Source: Paracoccaceae bacterium (GTDB taxonomy: Bacteria; Pseudomonadota; Alphaproteobacteria; Rhodobacterales; Rhodobacteraceae). From it: DNA of 39,342 nucleotides. The notes under the pieces are model-generated. The model saw only the letters and a program-made list of their open reading frames with translations. It made no database searches and was not told the DNA's origin. Made by a program: the position numbers and the translations under genes. The stretch spans positions 1 through 39,342 of the forward strand of contig JAHDXW010000035.1 in NCBI GenBank assembly GCA_023383015.1. The letters run 5' to 3'. Of the stretch, positions 32,800-39,342 are shown one piece after another. Numbering within the stretch: position 1 is the stretch's first letter; each line of letters starts with the position of its first letter.

Positions 32800-33381
32800 T
32801 CAGCGCGACAGGATCAGCCGGCCACCGGTGATCTCGATCCGCTCGAACCGGGACAGGTAGGCCATGCCGAGAAGCGATTCGTCCATCTCGCCCGCGTTCA
32901 CCCAGGCGGCGACGTTGCGGTCAGAGAAGGGGCCGAGGCGGACCTCGGCGAGCCGGGTGCGGGCGGTGCGCACGCTGCCGTTGGCGGTGCGGGCGGTGCC
33001 GCTGTAGACGAGCGCCTGCGGGTCGATGCCGAGCCGCTGCGCATCCTGGCGCGACAGCACGAGGTCGGTGGCGCCGGTGTCGACGACGAAGCGCACCGGG
33101 GTGCCGCCGATGTCGAGCGTCAGGTAGTAATGGCCGTCGCGCGACGCCGGCACCTCGATGCGCCCCTCGGAGGCGAAGACGGTCTGGCGCGGGACCGCCG
33201 ACTGGCGGAGGTCCTGCCAGAGGCCGGCGGCCGCGATCAGCCCCACGAAGATCAGCCCCCAGAGCATCGCGTGGCGCAGCAGCGACCCCAGCCGGTCGCG
33301 GTTGGCGACGAGGAGATAGCCGAGGATCGCCGTCCCGAGCAGGACGAGGAAGGCGAGCCGTCCGATCTGGTCTTCGGTCAT
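32800..33381 (-). CDS. Membrane-anchored aspartic protease (TIGR02281-type)
   Basis: A 193-residue protein with two N-terminal membrane segments ([36 protein letters not shown]) and a retropepsin-like clan AA domain. The catalytic motif is [13 protein letters not shown], followed by the flap-like region and the C-terminal [17 protein letters not shown]. Single-domain aspartic proteases of this sort are widespread in alphaproteobacteria; the substrate is unknown. The ATG at 33379-33381 is preceded by a plausible promoter upstream (33514-33543). It is followed 35 bp later by rlmE. Confidence 0.88.
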   Translation of the reverse strand: MTEDQIGRLAFLVLLGTAILGYLLVANRDRLGSLLRHAMLWGLIFVGLIAAAGLWQDLRQSAVPRQTVFASEGRIEVPASRDGHYYLTLDIGGTPVRFVVDTGATDLVLSRQDAQRLGIDPQALVYSGTARTANGSVRTARTRLAEVRLGPFSDRNVAAWVNAGEMDESLLGMAYLSRFERIEITGGRLILSR

Positions 33382-33513
33382 TGCATCCCCTCACCCGGCG
33401 GCGCCGGCACGGTCGATCACGATCGAGGGCGGCGCGGCGGCGGCGGCAGGGTGTCGCCGGGGCGCGACCCGTCACCCTTTTGTCTCGCCCCGGCCGAACG
33501 CCCGTCACTCTAA

Positions 33514-33543
33514 TATCATATCGCGTCCGGCGGAGGATGACAG
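33514..33543 (-). promoter_or_regulatory. Candidate promoter of the aspartic protease gene
   Basis: On the minus strand CTGTCA and TATGAT are separated by 17 bp in the only AT-rich patch of a 499-bp non-coding stretch. Four of six and five of six bases match consensus. The remaining stretch (33382-33880) is GC-rich with overlapping shadow frames and no supported gene. Confidence 0.35.
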
Positions 33544-33880
33544 GCGTTATCCGGAGAGCGATTCGAAGGACCGGTGCCCACCCCGTGCGGCGTGCCGAGC
33601 CCTGCCCCGCCGCCGCCCCCCGGCAGCCGTCGCGCAGGCTGTCCCGCCGGCCGTCCCGCACGCCGCACGCCCGCTCCTGCGACGGCCTGCCGCAGGCGCC
33701 TTGCCCGCGCGGCCGCCGGACGCGCGACCGCCGTCCCGGCGGGCGCGGCCGGGTGCGGATGTCCGGACCGGCCCGCGGCCGCGCCCCGGCGGCGGAGCTG
33801 CGGCGCGGGGGGCAGTTCCGCGGGCGGCCGGAAGGGTCTAGTCTTTGCCCGCGCCGGGCGCGGCGCGGGGAGGGCGCGGG

Positions 33881-35083
33881 ATGCGGATGGCGGCGGTTCT
33901 GGCGCTTCTGGCGGCGGTGGCGGCGGCCCCGGCGGCCGGCGGCGAGTATGTGGCGGGCAGCTTCCTGGGCTGGCGCGAGTTCCGCCGCCCCTGGGTGCCC
34001 GCGCCTGAGTTCAATACCTGGGACGGCCTCGGCCCGCTGTTCAATGCGCGCAACTGCGAGAACTGCCATTTCGGCCCGGCGCTGGCGGGGCGGCTGCTGG
34101 CGGCACCGGACGGCGGCGTGGTGGCGCGCGGGCTGGTGGTCAGGCTGGGCGACACCGAAGGCGCGCCGGACCCGGTCTACGGCCGGCAGCTGCAGACCTT
34201 CGCGGTGGCGCGGATGCAGCCCGAGGCGCGGCTGGTGCTGCGGCAGGGCGAGGCGACGGGCGGCTTCGCGTGGGAGGCCCGGCTGCTGCAGGGGCCGCTG
34301 GCGCCCGGGGTCGCGGCCGTGGCGCGGCTGGCCCCGGCACTGGTCGGCCGCGGGGCGCTGGCACGGGTGGACGCGGCGGCGGTGGAGGCGCTGGCCGCCG
34401 CGCAGGCCGCACGCGGCGACGGAGTGGCCGGCGTGCCGCGCTGGATCGAGGGCTACGACGGCCGCCGCCTCGGCCGCTTCGGCGCCCGGGCCGACCAGCC
34501 CGACCTCGACCACCAGATCGCCTGGGCCTTCGCGCTCGACCTCGGGGTGTCGAGCCGGATCGTCCCGCAGACCGCCGGCGACTGCACCGACGCCCAGCCC
34601 GCCTGCCTTGCCGCGCCCCATGGCGCCGATGGCTACCGCAGCGGGGCCGAGGTGGACGATGCCGAGATCGCCTACATCGCCGCCTATCTTGAGGCGCTGC
34701 GGGCCCCTGCGCAGCTGCGCGCGCCGCCGCCGGGGGGCGAGCTGTTCGCCGCCACCGGCTGCGCCACCTGCCATGTGCCGCGGATGCCGGCCGAGGGCGG
34801 CGGGATGGTGACGGTCTACAGCGACCTTCTGCTGCACGACATGGGCCCGGGGCTGGACGGCGGCATCGGCGCGCCCGGCGTGACGCCCTCGCAATGGCGG
34901 ACCACGCCGCTTCTGGCGCTCGCCCCCCACCCCGGGCGGCGCTACCTGCACGACGGACGCGCCGCGACCCTGGACGCGGCGATCCGCGCCCATGGCGGCG
35001 AGGCGGCGGCCGCCGCAGCGTCCTATGCCGGGATGCCCGAGGCCGGGCGCGCGACGCTGATCGCCTTCCTCGAGGGCCTCTAG
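33881..35083 (+). CDS. Di-haem oxidoreductase (DHOR family)
   Basis: A 400-residue secreted c-type cytochrome. It has a signal peptide (MAAVLALLAAVAAAPAAG, 3-20) and two haem-binding motifs, CENCH (59-63) and CATCH (294-298), so it belongs to the DHOR (thiol oxidoreductase) group, which is related to di-haem peroxidases. The RNCENCHFGPALAG and ATGCATCHVPRMP contexts are typical. Axial ligands and function are not established for the family; members often occur near iron-handling genes, but no such gene is next to it here. The ATG 33881 follows a G-rich tract; the earlier ATG at 33845 would put a long addition before the signal peptide. Confidence 0.9.
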   Translation: MRMAAVLALLAAVAAAPAAGGEYVAGSFLGWREFRRPWVPAPEFNTWDGLGPLFNARNCENCHFGPALAGRLLAAPDGGVVARGLVVRLGDTEGAPDPVYGRQLQTFAVARMQPEARLVLRQGEATGGFAWEARLLQGPLAPGVAAVARLAPALVGRGALARVDAAAVEALAAAQAARGDGVAGVPRWIEGYDGRRLGRFGARADQPDLDHQIAWAFALDLGVSSRIVPQTAGDCTDAQPACLAAPHGADGYRSGAEVDDAEIAYIAAYLEALRAPAQLRAPPPGGELFAATGCATCHVPRMPAEGGGMVTVYSDLLLHDMGPGLDGGIGAPGVTPSQWRTTPLLALAPHPGRRYLHDGRAATLDAAIRAHGGEAAAAAASYAGMPEAGRATLIAFLEGL

Positions 35084-35093
35084 CAGGCGGGGA

Positions 35094-35169
35094 TGGTAGG
35101 CCCGGAGGGATTCGAACCCCCAGCCGAGGCGTTATGAGCGCCCTGCTCTGACCGTTGAGCTACGGGCCC
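35094..35169 (-). tRNA. tRNA with anticodon CAT, probably tRNA-Ile2
   Basis: Minus-strand cloverleaf of 76 nt: acceptor GGGCCCG/CGGGCCT, D arm GCTC/GAGC, anticodon stem GGGCG/CGCCT with loop CTCATAA, T arm with loop TTCGAAT, and encoded CCA (35094-35096). CAT occurs in initiator Met, elongator Met and Ile2 tRNAs. The GGGCCCG acceptor with T-A-C-C-A end and the overall body match alphaproteobacterial Ile2 (lysidine at 34), not Met, as I recall. That identity is less sure than the tRNA call. Confidence 0.92.
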
Positions 35170-35223
35170 GGCCGTTGCCTGCCTAGGGCCAAGGGGCGGG
35201 GCCGGTCAAGCGCGGGGGTGGCG

Positions 35224-35251
35224 TTGCCGGGGCGGGCGCGATCGGCTATCG
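35224..35251 (+). promoter_or_regulatory. Candidate purM promoter
   Basis: TTGCCG (35224-35229) and CTATCG (35246-35251) with a 16-bp spacer, about 35 bp before the purM start. Same -10-like hexamer and spacing as upstream of rpmH. Confidence 0.45.
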
Positions 35252-35285
35252 CAAGGCGCGCCTGGGGGCGACGGGGAGAGTGGGC

Positions 35286-36332
35286 ATGGGGCAGGACAGA
35301 GAGGGGCTGACCTATGCCGCCGCGGGGGTCGACATCGCCGCCGGCGAGGCGCTGGTGCAGGCGATCCGGCCGGCGGCCGAGGCGACGCGGCGGGCAGGCG
35401 TGATCGGCGGCATCGGCGGCTTCGGGGCGCTGTTCGACCTGGCCGCGGCGGGGTTCCGCGACCCGGTGCTGGTGGCCACCACCGACGGGGTCGGCACCAA
35501 GCTGAGGCTGGCCATCGACACCGGCCTGCTGGACACGATCGGCCAGGACCTCGTCGGGATGTGCGTCAACGACCTCGTCTGCCAGGGGGCCGAGCCGCTG
35601 TTCTTCCTTGACTATTTCGCCACCGGGCGGCTTGACGTGAAGGCCGCGGCGCGGATCATCGCAGGCATCGCCGCAGCCTGCCGGGCCACGGGCTGCGCGC
35701 TGGTCGGCGGCGAGACCGCCGAGATGCCGGGGCTCTACCATGGCGCCGACTTCGACCTTGCGGGTTTTGCCGTCGGCGCCGTCGAGCGCGGGGCAATCCT
35801 GCCGCAGGCTGTGGCCGAAGGCGATGTGTTGCTGGGTCTTGCCTCGGACGGGGTGCATTCCAACGGCTTCTCGCTGGTGCGCCGGATCGCCGCCGGGGCG
35901 GGGCTTGGGTGGGACGACCCCGCGCCCTTCGCCGCCGGCCCGCTTGGCGCGGCACTGCTGGCCCCGACCCGGCTTTATGTCCGCCCGGCCCGGGCGGCGA
36001 CCGCCGCCGGTGGCGTCCATGCGCTGGCCCACATCACCGGCGGCGGCATCACCGAGAACCTGCCGCGGGTGCTGCCGGCGGGGCTTGGCGCCGAGGTCGA
36101 CCTGTCCGCCTGGGCGCTTCCGGCAGTCTTCGGCTGGCTGCGCGACGCCGGCGGGCTTGCCGAGGCCGAGATGCTGCGCACCTTCAACTGCGGCATCGGG
36201 ATGATCGCTGCGGTCGCGGCCGACCGCGCCGGGGCGCTGGCGGCGGTGCTGGCGGCGGCGGGCGAGCGGGTGGTGCCGCTGGGCGTGGTGGCCGCCGGCG
36301 AGGGAGTGCGCTTTCTCGGCCGGCTGGCGTGA
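35286..36332 (+). CDS. purM: Phosphoribosylformylglycinamidine cyclo-ligase
   Basis: A 348-residue enzyme of de novo purine synthesis that closes the imidazole ring to give aminoimidazole ribonucleotide. Family motifs are [47 protein letters not shown] and [16 protein letters not shown], all in order, plus [16 protein letters not shown]. It starts at ATG 35286 (GGGGAGAG 6 bp before it) rather than at the GTG at 35280. It overlaps purN by 4 bp (GTGA), which is the standard arrangement. Complete. Confidence 0.97.
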   Translation: MGQDREGLTYAAAGVDIAAGEALVQAIRPAAEATRRAGVIGGIGGFGALFDLAAAGFRDPVLVATTDGVGTKLRLAIDTGLLDTIGQDLVGMCVNDLVCQGAEPLFFLDYFATGRLDVKAAARIIAGIAAACRATGCALVGGETAEMPGLYHGADFDLAGFAVGAVERGAILPQAVAEGDVLLGLASDGVHSNGFSLVRRIAAGAGLGWDDPAPFAAGPLGAALLAPTRLYVRPARAATAAGGVHALAHITGGGITENLPRVLPAGLGAEVDLSAWALPAVFGWLRDAGGLAEAEMLRTFNCGIGMIAAVAADRAGALAAVLAAAGERVVPLGVVAAGEGVRFLGRLA

Positions 36333-36919
36333 AGCGGGTTGCCATCCTCATTTCCGGGGCGGGGTCGAACATGCTCGCCCTCGTGCGCTCGATGACCGGC
36401 GACCACCCCGGCCGGCCGGTGCTCGTGCTGTCCAACCGGCCAGAGGCGGCGGGGCTCGTGCGGGCGGCGGCGCTGGGCATCCCGGTTGCGGACGTCGACC
36501 ACCGCCCGTTCGGCGCCGACCGGGAGGCCTTCGAGGCTGCGCTGATGGCGCGCCTCAGCGTGGCAGCCCCCGACATCCTGTGTCTGGCCGGCTTCATGCG
36601 CATCCTGACCCCCGGCTTCGTCGCCCGCTTCGCCGGGCGGATGCTGAACATCCATCCCTCGCTGCTGCCGAAGTACCCCGGGCTGCACACCCATGCCCGG
36701 GCGCTGGCGGCCGGCGACAGCGAGGCCGGCTGCACCGTCCACGAGGTGACGGCGGCGCTTGATTGCGGTCCGATCCTCGGTCAGGGGCGGGTGCCGGTGC
36801 TGCCCGGCGACGATGCCGCGACGCTGGCCGCGCGGGTGCTGGCGATGGAGCACCTCCTCTACCCCGCGGTGCTGCGCCGCTTCGCGGCCGGCGACCGGCG
36901 GCGGCTGGACCTTCCCTGA
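36329..36919 (+). CDS. purN: Phosphoribosylglycinamide formyltransferase
   Basis: A 196-residue enzyme that transfers the formyl group from 10-formyltetrahydrofolate to glycinamide ribonucleotide. The N-terminus [15 protein letters not shown] binds phosphate, [10 protein letters not shown] is typical, [12 protein letters not shown] holds the catalytic Asn and His, and [19 protein letters not shown] carries the HxVxxxxDxGxI motif. The GTG start at 36329 overlaps the purM stop by 4 bp, giving coupled translation. Length is normal. Confidence 0.97.
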   Translation: MKRVAILISGAGSNMLALVRSMTGDHPGRPVLVLSNRPEAAGLVRAAALGIPVADVDHRPFGADREAFEAALMARLSVAAPDILCLAGFMRILTPGFVARFAGRMLNIHPSLLPKYPGLHTHARALAAGDSEAGCTVHEVTAALDCGPILGQGRVPVLPGDDAATLAARVLAMEHLLYPAVLRRFAAGDRRRLDLP

Positions 36920-36998
36920 GCGCCGCGGCACCGGCGTGTCTTTCCTTTCCCCGCCCGCTTGCCTAAGGCTTGGGCGGGTTCACTGCCGCCGGAGAGAA

Positions 36999-38207
36999 AT
37001 GCCCGAGATCGCGCCGATCACCGACACCGACACGCTGGCGCGCCTGTGCGCCGAGGCCCGGTCGGCCCCCTATGTCACCCTCGACACCGAGTTCCTGCGC
37101 GAGCGCACCTACTGGTCGAAGCTCTGCCTCGTGCAGATGGCGCTGCCGGGGGCCGGTGGCCCGGCAGTGCTGATCGACCCGCTCGCCGAGGGGCTGTCGC
37201 TCGCCCCGCTCTACGAGCTGTTCCTCCACCGGGACACGGTGAAGGTGTTCCACGCTGCCCGCCAGGACCTCGAGATATTCTTCCACGACGCCGGCCTGTT
37301 CCCCGAGCCCCTGTTCGACACCCAGGTGGCGGCGATGGTCTGCGGCTTCGGCGAGCAGGCGGGCTACGAGACGCTGGTGCGGCGGATCGCGCGGGCGAGT
37401 CTCGACAAGACCTCGCGCTTCACCGACTGGTCGCAGCGGCCGCTGTCGGAGGCGCAGATGACCTATGCGCTGGCCGACGTCACCCACCTGCGGGCGATCT
37501 ACGAGCATCTGGCGGCCGAGCTTGACCGCAAGGACCGGCGCGCCTGGGTCGAGGCCGAGCTGGCCGAGCTGACCGACCCTGCGACCTACGAGAGCGACCC
37601 CGCCCGCGCCTGGGAGCGGGTGCGCACCCGCTCGGGCTCGCCGCGGTTCCTGGCGGTGGTGCGCGAGCTGGCCCGCTTCCGCGAGAGCCACGCGCAGGCC
37701 CGCGACATCCCGCGCTCGCGCGTGTTCAAGGACGAGGTGCTGCTCGAGCTCGCCTCGACGCGGCCGGCGACGCCCGAGGAGCTCGGCCGCTCGCGGCTTC
37801 TGCAGCGCGAGGCGCGGCGGGGCGAGATCGCCGAGGGAATCATGGCGGCGGTGCGCACGGCCCTGGCCCTGCCGACCGAGGCGCTGCCGCAGGCCGAACC
37901 CGACCGCGGCGCCCAGAACGGCGGCGCCGGGGCGCTGGCCGAGTTGCTGCGGGTGCTGCTCAAGGCCAAGGCCGAGGCGGCCGGGGTGGCGCCGCGCCTG
38001 ATCGCCTCGGCCGCCGAGCTTGACGCCATCGCCGCCGGCGGCCGCGACTGCGCGGCGCTGAAGGGGTGGCGGGGCGAGGTGTTCGGGGCCGACGCGCTGC
38101 GGCTGTGCCGCGGCGAGGTGGCCTTGTCGGCGCGCGGCAGCAGCGTGCGGGTGGTGGCGCTGTCAGCCGCGCAGGGCGCCGGCGGCGGCGCCGTCAGCGG
38201 CGGATGA
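36999..38207 (+). CDS. rnd: Ribonuclease D
   Basis: A 402-residue 3'-5' exoribonuclease active in tRNA and stable RNA maturation. The DEDDy exonuclease residues are visible: D29 and E31 in VTLDTEF, Asp in FHAARQDLEIF, and Tyr and Asp in MTYALADVTHL. An HRDC-type domain follows at about 205-290 (RFLAVVRELARFRESHAQA, VFKDEVLLELA). The ATG 36999 follows GGAGA. It lies 79 bp after purN. Its 3' end overlaps the convergent lipoprotein gene by 14 bp. Family length and motifs are complete. Confidence 0.95.
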   Translation: MPEIAPITDTDTLARLCAEARSAPYVTLDTEFLRERTYWSKLCLVQMALPGAGGPAVLIDPLAEGLSLAPLYELFLHRDTVKVFHAARQDLEIFFHDAGLFPEPLFDTQVAAMVCGFGEQAGYETLVRRIARASLDKTSRFTDWSQRPLSEAQMTYALADVTHLRAIYEHLAAELDRKDRRAWVEAELAELTDPATYESDPARAWERVRTRSGSPRFLAVVRELARFRESHAQARDIPRSRVFKDEVLLELASTRPATPEELGRSRLLQREARRGEIAEGIMAAVRTALALPTEALPQAEPDRGAQNGGAGALAELLRVLLKAKAEAAGVAPRLIASAAELDAIAAGGRDCAALKGWRGEVFGADALRLCRGEVALSARGSSVRVVALSAAQGAGGGAVSGG

Positions 38208-38679
38208 CGCGCTCGTTGCGGCCGCCGCGGACGATGATCTGGCGGATGTCGCGCAGGCGGATGTCCGACAGGTAGGTGGCCACCGTCACCTCGCGCGAGA
38301 CCGGGGTCGAGGCGGGCTGCGGGCTGCGCGGGGCGGCGACGACGAAACGGAACGCCAGCACGCCGGGCGCGGGCGCGGCACCGTCGGCATCCTCCTCGGC
38401 CACCAGTTCGGCATCCCACCAGCCCTGGGTGGGCGGCAGCCCGGCGGCGCGCAGGATGGCCCCGCCGGGGATGCGCTCGATCTCGAGCAGGGTCACCTGG
38501 TCGACCAGCGCGCGGTTGTCGAACACCGCCGGTCCGTAGCCCTGCTCGGGCGCGAGCGTCGGTTCGCGCACCTCGCTGCGGCCGAACCAGTTGAACGGGT
38601 TGAGCCGCGATTCGCGGACCGCGCCGCAGGCACCGAGCAGGATCAGCGCCGCCAGCGCGGCCAGAAGCGGCGTCCTCAT
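38194..38679 (-). CDS. Predicted lipoprotein
   Basis: A 161-residue exported lipoprotein. The signal peptide ends in the lipobox LLGAC (Cys about 18), giving a lipid-anchored protein. The mature part has an N-terminal RLNPFNWFG segment common in Rhodobacterales lipoproteins of unknown function, and a C-terminal IRLRDIRQIIVRGGRNERVIRR that is conserved in appearance. It is convergent with rnd, overlapping by 14 bp, with no operon partners. No function can be assigned. Confidence 0.82.
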   Translation of the reverse strand: MRTPLLAALAALILLGACGAVRESRLNPFNWFGRSEVREPTLAPEQGYGPAVFDNRALVDQVTLLEIERIPGGAILRAAGLPPTQGWWDAELVAEEDADGAAPAPGVLAFRFVVAAPRSPQPASTPVSREVTVATYLSDIRLRDIRQIIVRGGRNERVIRR

Positions 38680-38770
38680 CGGCAGTCCCCGGCCCCAAGC
38701 GGCAGCGTCGCGTGCCGCCGCCCAACGGGTTAGCCGAAAGGCGGCGGGATGAAAAGCGCCCCCGCGCCCG

Positions 38771-39181
38771 TCAGCGCGCGACCAGCACCGAGCACTGGGC
38801 GTGGCGGACCACCCGGCTCGCGGTCGAGCCGATGAAGTAGTCGCGCAGGTCCGGCCGGTGCGAGGCCAGCATGATCAGGTCGGCCTTGTGCTCGTCGGCG
38901 GCATCGAGGATGCCGGCCGCGGCCGCGCCCGAGCGGACCTCGGCCTCGAGATCGCCGTCCATCGCGGCCGCCAGCGCGCGCAGGTCGGCAAGCGCGTCCC
39001 GGCGGCGGGTGTCGAGCGTCTCGCGCGGGATCTCGGCGGCGATGTAGGCGGGGATGTCCTCGAGGACGTAGACAAGGCGCACCGCCCCCCCCGCGTCGCG
39101 CAGGGCGCGGGCCTTGGCGATCAGCGCCTTGGCGAGGTCCTTGTGGCCGATGTCCACCCCGACCAGAATCGACTTGTACAT
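38771..39181 (-). CDS. Universal stress protein (UspA family)
   Basis: A 136-residue single-domain [17 protein letters not shown] is the typical first strand with conserved Asp, [11 protein letters not shown] the second, and the C-terminal [27 protein letters not shown] closely matches the ATP-binding G-x2-G-x9-G-(S/T) motif, here changed to the S-H-R-x10-G-S-T-A form. The ATG at 39179-39181 is the first with a conserved continuation; an upstream open frame is not USP-like. Role likely stress survival; specific ligand unknown. The remaining 39182-39342 holds no recognised feature. Confidence 0.92.
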   Translation of the reverse strand: MYKSILVGVDIGHKDLAKALIAKARALRDAGGAVRLVYVLEDIPAYIAAEIPRETLDTRRRDALADLRALAAAMDGDLEAEVRSGAAAAGILDAADEHKADLIMLASHRPDLRDYFIGSTASRVVRHAQCSVLVAR

Positions 39182-39342
39182 GGCGTCTTCCCCCTTCGCC
39201 TGACAGCGCCCCGCGGCCCGGGCGGTCGCCTGCCGCGGTCGCGACGATAGCCCCCCGGCGGCCGGGGTCAATTGATCTGGCGCAAGCCCGCCGCGCTCAC
39301 CCCCTTCGGCGGCGTGTTCCGTCGCGTCCGGTGCGGGGTGCG

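Noticed and set aside
33537-33880. ATG with an upstream GGAGG at 33537, possible short gene before the di-haem oxidoreductase
   Set aside because: The frame is Arg/Pro-rich and runs on out of frame through the cytochrome gene; no conserved features.

Overview
The window is high-GC chromosomal DNA from an alphaproteobacterium, most likely a Rhodobacter/Paracoccus-like member of the Rhodobacterales. This rests on the order rpmH-rnpA-yidD-yidC-MOSC-engB-argB, the purM-purN pair with rnd downstream, a methylsuccinyl-CoA dehydrogenase of the ethylmalonyl-CoA pathway, and the overall codon use. Identifications come from motif recognition and memory of families; no database search was run.

Layout. 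(1) 1-993: C-terminal part of ettA. (2) 994-6990: accessory region. A brnT/brnA toxin-antitoxin module (brnA frameshifted) lies between the real ettA tail and a decayed second copy of it. An IS5-family transposase scrap, a Doc-type toxin-antitoxin pair, a plasmid-like partition cassette (ParA plus a ribbon-helix-helix protein), repeated GGTTTGTC/GGTTTGCC sites, an AT-richer non-coding stretch with a possible antisense RNA, a helix-turn-helix (possibly replication) protein, a small ORF and a large serine recombinase follow. The recombinase reading frame ends inside a tRNA-Arg(ACG) gene, so this looks like a small plasmid-like element integrated at that tRNA. (3) 7138-10753: leftward operon of a TVP38-family membrane protein, a MerA-like flavoprotein and a histidine kinase. 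(4) 10995-19991: ribosome/tRNA processing and membrane insertion genes (rpmH, rnpA, yidD, yidC, engB) with argB, interrupted by a family 25 glycosyltransferase, ttcA and an EAL protein. (5) 20213-24131: a Cys-rich ferredoxin-like protein, a SixA-like phosphatase, a TauE/SafE permease and mcd. (6) 24355-30725: leftward MacAB/Dev-like ABC efflux set, a small membrane protein and an ELWxxDGT repeat protein. (7) 30923-31244: a tRNA-Arg gene split in its anticodon loop by a 245-nt group I intron. (8) 31495-39181: trmO-like, rlmE, an aspartic protease, a di-haem oxidoreductase, tRNA-Ile2(CAT), purM-purN, rnd, a lipoprotein and a universal stress protein.

The most interesting points are the group I intron, whose inferred position after the first anticodon base differs from the proteobacterial cases I know, and the plasmid-like integrated element with its own repeated DNA sites and possible antisense RNA. 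Next come the duplicated ettA tail around brnTA and the 9-bp tandem repeat directly upstream of a surface glycosyltransferase.
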